From: Paludibacter sp.
Lineage (GTDB): Bacteria > Bacteroidota > Bacteroidia > Bacteroidales > Paludibacteraceae
Direction of reading: 5' to 3'
NCBI GenBank assembly: GCA_018054805.1
Contig: JAGPIU010000053.1
Span: 1,564 to 6,759, forward strand
DNA length: 5,196 nt
Made by a program: the position numbers and the translations under genes. How positions within the stretch are numbered: position 1 is the first letter of the stretch; each line of letters opens with the position of its first letter. This document shows, piece after piece, positions 1-5,196 of this stretch. The notes below the pieces were generated by a model. The model saw only the letters and a list, made by a program, of their open reading frames with translations, did no database searches and was not told where the DNA came from.

Positions 1-2
1 TA

Positions 3-50
3 TGTGAATTGCAGTTATCTTTGGACTACGGCCTGCGAAATTACAAATAA
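3..50 (+). CDS. Possible C-terminal end of an upstream gene, cut by the window edge
   Basis: One plus-strand frame is open from the left edge to a TAA at 48-50 and would end in ...LQLSLDYGLRNYK. The alternating polar and hydrophobic residues look like a beta strand, and the codons resemble those of the following gene. Fifteen codons are far too few to identify a family, and a second plus-strand frame is also open here, to a TAA at 67-69. If real, the gene would end about 60 bases before the promoter of the exoribonuclease gene and would be a separate transcription unit. This is a weak inference. Confidence 0.22.
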   Translation, partial: CELQLSLDYGLRNYK

Positions 51-110
51 TCCGTCGTATAATGCTTAAAATTTTACGTCCCTGTAACACTTTATTGTTT
101 TAGTTTGTTG

Positions 111-118
111 TATATTTG
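111..118 (+). promoter_or_regulatory. Candidate -7 promoter element of rnr
   Basis: TATATTTG at 111-118 matches the Bacteroidota -7 consensus TAnnTTTG exactly. It would start transcription near 124-126 and give a leader of about 60 bases before the ATG at 185. The -33 element is weak: TTTA at 91-94 is the nearest T-rich match, with a spacer of about 16 bases, shorter than the usual 19-21. The call therefore rests mainly on the -7 match and its position. Confidence 0.5.
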
Positions 119-184
119 TAAATTCTAATCAATTTCAATCCTATCCTGCCCTTATCCGACAGAATAATTTCAAAATTTATCCTT

Positions 185-2332
185 ATGGCAAAAAAACGTA
201 AAACGCCCAAAACAGGAGGAAGTACAAAAGTACGCAAGTCCGAACTCGTGAGAAATATTATTAATATATTTAACGAGAATCCCGAAAAAACATTCAACTA
301 CAAACAAATATCTACTTTGCTTGATGTGAAGTCAGAATCGCAACGCATTTTTGTAAATCAATTGCTTTACGAACTGCTCGAAGAGGATTTTCTGGTCGAA
401 ATATCACGTGGGAAATTCAAAGTAAACTCACGAACCGGCTATGTGACAGGTACTATCGATCGTCAGGGAGTGAAAACGTATATGATTCCCGACGATGAAG
501 GTGAACCGGTGTTTATACCCGAGCGCAAAACAAATCATGCTTTGCTGGGCGATAAGGTAAAGGTGTTTTTGTATGCCCGTCGTCGCGGACAGGGTCCTGA
601 AGGCGAAGTGATTGAAGTGATGAAACGTGCCAAGGATACTTTTGTGGGAATTCTCGAAGTGTCGGAAAACTTTGCCTTTATGATTTCAGACAACCGCGTA
701 CTCACCAACGATGTGTTTATTCCGAAGTCGAAGCTTAATGGCGCCAAAAACAAGCAAAAAGTGGTGGTGAAGCTGCTCGAATGGGAGCCTAATCTCAAAA
801 ATCCTGTAGGTGAAGTAATTGATGTGCTGGGCGATAAAGGCGACAATAATACCGAAATGCATGCCATTCTCGCTGAGTTTGGTCTGCCTTACAAATATCC
901 TGCTGATGTGGAAGCAGCTGCCGAAAAAATGGATGACGGCATTACGCCCGAAGAAGTGGCGCGACGCATCGACTTGCGTGGTGTGCCGACCTTTACCATT
1001 GATCCGCGCGATGCCAAGGATTTCGACGATGCACTATCATTGCGCAAACTGGAAAACGGCCTTTGGGAAGTAGGTGTGCACATTGCCGATGTGACGCATT
1101 ATGTGCGTCCGGGCAGCATTATCGAGCGTGAAGCGCAGGAACGTGCTACTTCGGTGTATCTGGTCGATCGTACCATTCCTATGCTGCCCGAGCATTTGTC
1201 AAATGGCATTTGCTCGCTCCGTCCCGACGAGGATAAGCTGACTTACTCTGTGCTTTTTCAAATGAATGATAAAGCCGAAGTGAAACATTACGAAATAGCC
1301 AAAACTGTAACCCGCAGTGTGCGTCGCTTTACATACGAGGAAGCGCAAACACTGATTGAAACCGGCGAAGGCGATTATCGCGATGAAGTGCTTGAACTCG
1401 ACCGATTGGCCAAAATGCTGCGGGCTAAACGCTTTGCTTCCGGTGCCATTGCATTCGACAGGGTAGAGGTGCGCTTTGATATTGACGAACAGGGCAAACC
1501 TGTTTCGGTTTTCTTCAAAGAGCAAAAGGACGCCAATAAATTGATTGAAGAGTTTATGCTTCTGGCCAACAAAACAACTGCACAGCATATTGGAAAGCCG
1601 GGCAGGGGACAAAAAGCCAAGACTTTTGTATATCGTATTCACGATGTGCCTAATCCCGAAAAATTGCAGAATTTCTCTGTATTTATAAAGCGTTTTGGAT
1701 ATAATCTGAAAACTTCAGGCAAAAGCGCTGCGGTTTCGTCGGCCATCAATCATTTGCTCGACGAAGTGCAGGGACGCAAAGAACAGAATCTGATCGAAAC
1801 ACTGGCCATTCGTTCTATGGCCAAGGCAGCTTACTCAACCGATAATATTGGTCACTATGGATTGTCGTTCGACTTTTACACCCATTTCACTTCGCCCATA
1901 CGTCGTTATCCCGATATGATGGTGCATCGCCTGCTCGAACGTTACAATACGGGTGGTCGCAGCGTAAATCAGCAGGAATACGAAGATCTGTGCCGTCATA
2001 GCTCCGATATGGAACAATTGGCTGCTAATGCCGAACGTGCGTCTATCAAATACAAGCAGGTTGAATTTATGGGCGCACATTTGGGGCAGGTATTCGATGG
2101 TGTTATTTCGGGTGTTACCGAATGGGGCGTGTATGTGGAGCTTGTCGAAAATAAATGTGAAGGTATGATACCTATTCGTGAGCTCGACGACGACTATTAT
2201 ACCTTCGACGATAAAAATTATTGTCTGGTGGGACGACGCTACCATAAAAAATATCAGCTCGGCGACGAGCTTACAGTGCGTGTTGCAAAGGCTAATCTCG
2301 ACAAAAAACAGCTCGACTTTGTGCTTGCCTGA
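185..2332 (+). CDS. rnr: Ribonuclease R (RNase II/RNB-family 3'-5' exoribonuclease)
   Basis: This 715-residue protein is a cytoplasmic processive hydrolytic exoribonuclease. Members of the family degrade structured RNA from the 3' end, releasing nucleoside 5'-monophosphates, and act in mRNA decay, rRNA quality control and tmRNA-linked decay. Domains in order are a basic N-terminus (MAKKRKTPK), a winged-helix-like region at about 20-80, two cold-shock OB folds at about 83-145 and 150-215, the RNB catalytic domain at about 260-590, and a C-terminal S1 domain at about 633-713. The catalytic signature TIDPRDAKDFDDA (271-283) supplies the metal-binding aspartates D273, D279, D281 and D282. Y325 in TSVYLVDR fits the conserved base-stacking tyrosine. 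The family signature FTSPIRRYPD is at 568-577. The protein ends at the S1 domain and lacks the long lysine-rich tail of E. coli RNase R (813 residues). The ATG at 185 was chosen because the winged-helix and basic leader follow directly; there is no clear Shine-Dalgarno sequence, as is usual in Bacteroidota. The gene appears to have its own promoter. Confidence 0.96.
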   Translation: MAKKRKTPKTGGSTKVRKSELVRNIINIFNENPEKTFNYKQISTLLDVKSESQRIFVNQLLYELLEEDFLVEISRGKFKVNSRTGYVTGTIDRQGVKTYMIPDDEGEPVFIPERKTNHALLGDKVKVFLYARRRGQGPEGEVIEVMKRAKDTFVGILEVSENFAFMISDNRVLTNDVFIPKSKLNGAKNKQKVVVKLLEWEPNLKNPVGEVIDVLGDKGDNNTEMHAILAEFGLPYKYPADVEAAAEKMDDGITPEEVARRIDLRGVPTFTIDPRDAKDFDDALSLRKLENGLWEVGVHIADVTHYVRPGSIIEREAQERATSVYLVDRTIPMLPEHLSNGICSLRPDEDKLTYSVLFQMNDKAEVKHYEIAKTVTRSVRRFTYEEAQTLIETGEGDYRDEVLELDRLAKMLRAKRFASGAIAFDRVEVRFDIDEQGKPVSVFFKEQKDANKLIEEFMLLANKTTAQHIGKPGRGQKAKTFVYRIHDVPNPEKLQNFSVFIKRFGYNLKTSGKSAAVSSAINHLLDEVQGRKEQNLIETLAIRSMAKAAYSTDNIGHYGLSFDFYTHFTSPIRRYPDMMVHRLLERYNTGGRSVNQQEYEDLCRHSSDMEQLAANAERASIKYKQVEFMGAHLGQVFDGVISGVTEWGVYVELVENKCEGMIPIRELDDDYYTFDDKNYCLVGRRYHKKYQLGDELTVRVAKANLDKKQLDFVLA

Positions 2333-2435
2333 CATATCAGGGCTGCAACTGAAAATTATTTTTGACTATAAATGTATGATAATCTATGTTTTGAGGTTTT
2401 TATCGCATTTTAGTCTGAAAATTTTATCCAAATCT

Positions 2436-2467
2436 CTTGTCAGATTTCAAAATTAGCCCTATCTTTG
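2436..2467 (+). promoter_or_regulatory. Promoter of tRNA-Arg (Bacteroidota -33/-7 type)
   Basis: TATCTTTG at 2460-2467 is an exact match to the -7 consensus TAnnTTTG. CTTG at 2436-2439 fits the -33 element (TTTG/TTG), with a 20-base spacer that falls in the usual range. Transcription would begin near 2473-2475, leaving a short 5' leader of about 11-13 bases to be removed by RNase P. The tRNA therefore has its own promoter rather than depending on read-through from rnr. Confidence 0.75.
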
Positions 2468-2485
2468 CACTCGCAAAAGAGAAAT

Positions 2486-2559
2486 GGCTACGTAGCTCAA
2501 CTGTATAGAGCATCTGACTACGGATCAGAAGGTTATAGGTTAGAATCCTATCGTGGTCA
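2486..2559 (+). tRNA. tRNA-Arg, anticodon ACG
   Basis: The 74 bases fold into a full cloverleaf. The acceptor stem GGCTACG/CGTGGTC has seven pairs, two of them G-T wobbles. The D arm is GCTC/GAGC with a nine-base loop. The anticodon arm is TCTGA/TCAGA with loop CTACGGA, which puts anticodon ACG at 2520-2522. The variable loop is AGGTT, and the T arm is ATAGG/CCTAT with loop TTAGAAT. A34 is expected to be deaminated to inosine by TadA so that the tRNA reads CGU, CGC and CGA codons. A20 in the D loop and C35 in the anticodon are known arginine identity elements in E. coli and both are present. The discriminator base is A2559, and the next bases are CTT, so CCA must be added after transcription. 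The D and T loops carry an unusual pair of changes (T19 and A56), described in the findings. Confidence 0.96.
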
Positions 2560-2573
2560 CTTATTAGAATAGT

Positions 2574-2610
2574 AAAGCGCTGAAATCCAAAAGGTTTCAG
2601 CGCTTTTTTT
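2574..2610 (+). terminator. Strong intrinsic terminator after the tRNA
   Basis: AAAGCGCTGAAA (2574-2585) is perfectly complementary to TTTCAGCGCTTT (2595-2606), giving a 12-bp stem. A T-G and a C-G pair can extend it, leaving the loop CAAAA at 2588-2592. A run of seven T residues spans 2604-2610. It begins 15 bases after the tRNA and ends the plus-strand unit. On the minus strand the same stem is followed by TTTACTATT, a poorer U-tract, so it may also partly stop hsdR transcripts, whose stop codon lies about 50 bases away. Confidence 0.9.
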
Positions 2611-2657
2611 GTATGTAAAATGAAAAAGTCACCATTTCCGTCCCGTTTTAATTTTAC

Positions 2658-5099
2658 TTACGTTCCATACAAATGCTTCTGAAACCCTACAAACGCTGAT
2701 TGAACCAATTTCAAATCACCGAACGTATTTAGGGCATCGGGGATTGTGCCGTATTTGAATTTCAAAAGTTCGGGCAGATTGTCAATTGCCAATTCGTTTG
2801 TTCCCAATTCTATGTATTTGGCAAGTACGAAATTGATAAATTCTTTTTGCGCTTCGTTCAATCCGATATAAAGGTGCTTTTCGGCTGTTTCAACCCTTGT
2901 TTTCCGTTCTATCGGGTCTTTGGCATAGGCAATGTATTCCAATACGTCAAACAAATCGCTTTTTTCCGCATTTATTAGCTTCTGAACCTGATTTAATGTG
3001 TCCTGGTCGTATCCAACATCTGCCATTTTGCCTAATAATACTTTCCGGGTAAAAGGGTCTGACCATGTTTTACGCAATTCGTCTTCGTTTTGAAAGAAAT
3101 CGGGCAACTGACCGAATAGTTTTTCAAGAAATGCCTGCGCAGTGATTGGCTTGCCATCAGCATCCCAAAACATGTTTGAAGTCATGTGCTGGATTTGGCG
3201 AACCCGACCATCTGAAAGCGTAATCTTTAATTTGCGCTTCCTGGGACAAGTACAGGGTAAATTACCACAAACAGGACATGGGTCAGTTTGCTTTGGGCAT
3301 ACACATGGAATCTTTCCACATATTTGGCATGGTTCGGGTGGAACTTCTTCGCACACACAAGGGTTTTGACCACATACCGGGCAATCGTATGGAGGCGGTG
3401 GTACAACAGGCTTGCAGGTGCATGGGTCGTTTCCACATTTACTGCATACAGGCTCGCCATCCCATGTCGGGTCTGCGAAATTTTTGTAGGCTTCTACAAA
3501 GTCGTAAATTGTAAAATAATACTTCCCATCGAAACAACGTGTGCCACGTCCTATGATTTGTTTGAACTCAATCATGGACTTTACAGGTCGCATAAGCACA
3601 ATATTGCGCACATTCAAAGCATCTACACCCGTGCTTAACTTTTGTGAAGTAGTAAGAATAGTTGGTATCTTCTTTTCATTATCCTGAAAATCCCGCAGAT
3701 AAGTTTCGCCCTGTTCGCCATCATTGGCAGCAACACGGACACAATAAAGCGGATTTTTCTCTTTTTTGTATTGATTGATTAAATCTCTTACAGCAGCTGC
3801 ATGGGCTTGTGTATAGCAGAAGACCAACGACTTTTCATTGGGGCTAATACTACTAATGAATTGCTTTACCCTATCTTCATCTCTTTGCTTAATTTCAATT
3901 TTACCGCCATAGAAATCACCTTCGACATAGGTTTTCCCTTTTACCAATCTTTGTATTTCTTCTTCTTCACCGTCAATAATTGTATCACCCGGATCATACA
4001 CATAATCGTCCAGTGTGCTTTTAATTACAATATGTCGGAAGGGTGTCAGAAAACCATCGTTGATACCTTGTTTCAGCGAATACTCATATACCGGTTTGCC
4101 GAAGTAATTGTATGTATCGGCGTTGAAATCTCTTCTGGGTGTGGCCGTCAAGCCTAATTGAACGGCAGGTGAAAAGTATTCCATTATTCTGCGCCACCTG
4201 CCTTCGTCATTAGCACCACCCCTATGACATTCGTCAATGATAATAAAATCAAAGAAATCCGGGGAATACTGACCAAAATGCGGCTCTGTATCGCCGCTAT
4301 CAAATGTTTGGAATATGGTAAAGAATACGCTTCCATTTTTGGGGACAACACCGCCTTTTTGCTTGATACTTTTTGGCTTTATTCTGACTAACGAATTTTC
4401 ATCAATCTTGGCGAAACCACCAAATCCGTTGAAAGCCTGATTGGCAAGTATATTTCTGTCAGCCAGAAAAAGTATGCGGGGACGCAGTGTGTTATTATGA
4501 ATGTTCCAACGGGTCTGATACAATTTCCAGGCTATTTGAAAAGCCAACATCGTTTTACCAGTTCCCGTAGCAAGTGTAAGTAAAATACGCTTTTTTTCAT
4601 CGGCTATGGCTTCTAAAACCCTATTTACGGCAATCTCCTGATAATACCTTAATTGCTTACCTTCATCAAAATAGAAAGGTTCAGCATAAAACTTGTCCCG
4701 CCACTGATTCACTTCACCGAAAGTGCGTTGCCACAATTCGTCAGGACTTGGGAAAGCAACCACTATACCTTCCTGACCCGTCAGCATATCTATTTCATAG
4801 ATTTCATCCCCATTCGTAGCATAGGTATAGCGGATTTGAAGCATCTGGGCATACAACTTGGCTTGCATAACACCTTCTCCCACCGATAATTCATCGCTTT
4901 TGGCTTCTACCACTGCCAATTTTACACCTTTGTAGCTTAGCAGATAATCGGCTTTCAGTGGTTTGGGCTTTGCCGAAGCACTTATCTTTCCCCTGGATAT
5001 GGTAAATTCGGTAATGATCCGGCTATCATCTACCACATGCCAACCTGCCACTTTTAGTTGTGGGTCGATTTTATCTAATCGGGTTTGAGATTCGTTCAT
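2658..5099 (-). CDS. hsdR: Type I restriction enzyme R subunit, EcoEI-like class (HsdR)
   Basis: This complete 813-residue protein is the motor and nuclease subunit of a type I restriction-modification complex. Bound to HsdM and HsdS at unmethylated target sites, such subunits pump DNA using ATP and cut it at a distance. The N-terminal PD-(D/E)xK nuclease shows D51, E65-A-K67 and the following QxxxY motif (Q79, Y83). The superfamily 2 motor spans about 150-540, with Walker A ATGTGKT (177-183), the DECH box (289-292), LTATP (317-321), STGVD (489-493) and QIIGRGTR (514-521). Four cysteine motifs follow at 552-618. Residues from about 625 to 813 fit the EcoEI-type C-terminal domain that contacts the methyltransferase core. 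All catalytic motifs are intact, so the protein should be active. The ATG at 5099 is the first start in the frame and gives the expected N-terminus for the family. No convincing promoter lies in the 97 bases upstream, so transcription may come from further right, where hsdM and hsdS would be expected. By eye the gene is more AT-rich than rnr. Confidence 0.93.
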   Translation of the reverse strand: MNESQTRLDKIDPQLKVAGWHVVDDSRIITEFTISRGKISASAKPKPLKADYLLSYKGVKLAVVEAKSDELSVGEGVMQAKLYAQMLQIRYTYATNGDEIYEIDMLTGQEGIVVAFPSPDELWQRTFGEVNQWRDKFYAEPFYFDEGKQLRYYQEIAVNRVLEAIADEKKRILLTLATGTGKTMLAFQIAWKLYQTRWNIHNNTLRPRILFLADRNILANQAFNGFGGFAKIDENSLVRIKPKSIKQKGGVVPKNGSVFFTIFQTFDSGDTEPHFGQYSPDFFDFIIIDECHRGGANDEGRWRRIMEYFSPAVQLGLTATPRRDFNADTYNYFGKPVYEYSLKQGINDGFLTPFRHIVIKSTLDDYVYDPGDTIIDGEEEEIQRLVKGKTYVEGDFYGGKIEIKQRDEDRVKQFISSISPNEKSLVFCYTQAHAAAVRDLINQYKKEKNPLYCVRVAANDGEQGETYLRDFQDNEKKIPTILTTSQKLSTGVDALNVRNIVLMRPVKSMIEFKQIIGRGTRCFDGKYYFTIYDFVEAYKNFADPTWDGEPVCSKCGNDPCTCKPVVPPPPYDCPVCGQNPCVCEEVPPEPCQICGKIPCVCPKQTDPCPVCGNLPCTCPRKRKLKITLSDGRVRQIQHMTSNMFWDADGKPITAQAFLEKLFGQLPDFFQNEDELRKTWSDPFTRKVLLGKMADVGYDQDTLNQVQKLINAEKSDLFDVLEYIAYAKDPIERKTRVETAEKHLYIGLNEAQKEFINFVLAKYIELGTNELAIDNLPELLKFKYGTIPDALNTFGDLKLVQSAFVGFQKHLYGT
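3246..3446 (-). repeat. Four tandem CxxCGxxPCxC motifs within HsdR
   Basis: The motif C-x2-C-G-x2-P-C-x-C occurs four times, at residues 552-562, 573-583, 591-601 and 608-618 (bases 3414-3446, 3351-3383, 3297-3329 and 3246-3278). That is sixteen cysteines in 67 residues, joined by short linkers rich in proline and acidic residues, with a VVPPPP run between the first two. The array lies after the last helicase motif and before the C-terminal domain. The copies differ at many synonymous positions, for example TGC versus TGT, so the repeat is kept at protein level rather than being a recent DNA duplication. The spacing suits metal binding, most likely zinc, but that is inference. Confidence 0.85.
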
Positions 5100-5107
5100 A
5101 GGATTAA

Positions 5108-5136
5108 AAGCCCCCTATATCCCCGAAGGGGGACTT
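5108..5136. repeat. C/G-rich hairpin just upstream of hsdR, possible dispersed intergenic repeat
   Basis: This short element has a CCCCC tract (5111-5115), an inner CCCC-GAA-GGGG hairpin (5121-5131) and a GGGGG tract (5128-5132). AAG (5108-5110) can pair with CTT (5134-5136) around a one-base bulge. Two exclusive folds are possible: the small inner hairpin, or a longer stem joining the outer C and G tracts. It stands out sharply from the AT-rich flanks. Its edge is only about 10 bases from the hsdR start codon, so in the mRNA it sits in the ribosome-binding region. It resembles short C/G-tract elements that I recall being scattered between genes in Bacteroidota genomes, but the window has only one copy. 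Confidence 0.5.
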
Positions 5137-5196
5137 GTTTTTAAATTAGTATTTATATTTATCATTTATCAGATAAGAAATTGATTTTATCAAATA

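Noticed and set aside
16..23. TATCTTTG, an exact match to the -7 promoter consensus
   Set aside because: Its -33 partner would lie outside the window and it falls within the possible end of an upstream coding region, so it cannot be judged. The match at 111-118 is better placed for rnr.
1199..1642. Long minus-strand open frame inside rnr
   Set aside because: It lies entirely antisense to the conserved RNB catalytic domain and has no recognisable domain. It is explained by codon bias of the real gene.
2330..2360. Possible terminator for rnr right after its stop codon (CTGA-CATA-TCAG hairpin)
   Set aside because: The stem is only four base pairs and is not followed directly by a T run, so it is too weak to call. 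The strong terminator at 2574-2610 could end rnr transcripts as well.
2178..2456. Open frame on the plus strand overlapping the end of rnr and running into the spacer
   Set aside because: Most of it overlaps the rnr S1 domain in another frame. The encoded peptide has no recognisable motif, and its tail runs into the AT-rich tRNA promoter region.
3142..3638. Several overlapping plus-strand open frames opposite the hsdR cysteine region
   Set aside because: The cysteine and proline codons on the minus strand create stop-free complementary frames. The peptides show no family features, and hsdR motifs on the other strand are clear.
3801..4157. Plus-strand open frame of 118 codons inside hsdR
   Set aside because: It is antisense to the conserved helicase motor, rich in F, I and Y as expected for a shadow of lysine- and aspartate-rich coding sequence, and has no leader or promoter signal.
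5108..5136. The C/G hairpin as an intrinsic terminator or the start of a CRISPR array
   Set aside because: On the plus strand a T run (5136-5142) follows after ACTTG, but the stem is interrupted and no plus-strand gene ends here. There is only one copy, so no array.

Overview
The window looks like a chromosomal segment from a member of the Bacteroidota. Three things in the sequence support this. First, matches to the Bacteroidota -7 promoter element TAnnTTTG lie upstream of both the first gene and the tRNA. Second, neither protein gene has a clear Shine-Dalgarno sequence at its start. Third, the tRNA gene does not encode its CCA tail. No species can be named from the sequence alone.

Layout from left to right: positions 1-184 hold what may be the last codons of an upstream gene plus the promoter and leader of the first complete gene. 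Positions 185-2332 (+) encode a complete RNase R-type 3'-5' exoribonuclease. Positions 2333-2485 are an AT-rich spacer with a good promoter for the tRNA. Positions 2486-2559 (+) are tRNA-Arg with anticodon ACG. A strong intrinsic terminator follows at 2574-2610. Positions 2658-5099 (-) encode a complete type I restriction enzyme R subunit (HsdR) of the EcoEI-like class, convergent with the tRNA. Positions 5100-5196 hold a C/G-rich hairpin just upstream of hsdR and then AT-rich sequence. No gene-free stretch exceeds 300 bases.

rnr and the tRNA are housekeeping genes for RNA turnover and translation. hsdR is an accessory defence gene. Its partner subunits, the methyltransferase HsdM and the specificity subunit HsdS, are not in the window. 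Because hsdR reads leftward towards the terminator, they would most simply lie beyond the right edge, upstream of hsdR. The join between the conserved and accessory blocks is just downstream of the tRNA gene, a common place for insertions, though no attachment repeat is visible.

I see no wholly unknown system. The two most unusual signals are four tandem CxxCGxxPCxC motifs between the motor and C-terminal domain of HsdR, and a paired change in the tRNA (T19 with A56 in place of the usual G19-C56 elbow pair).
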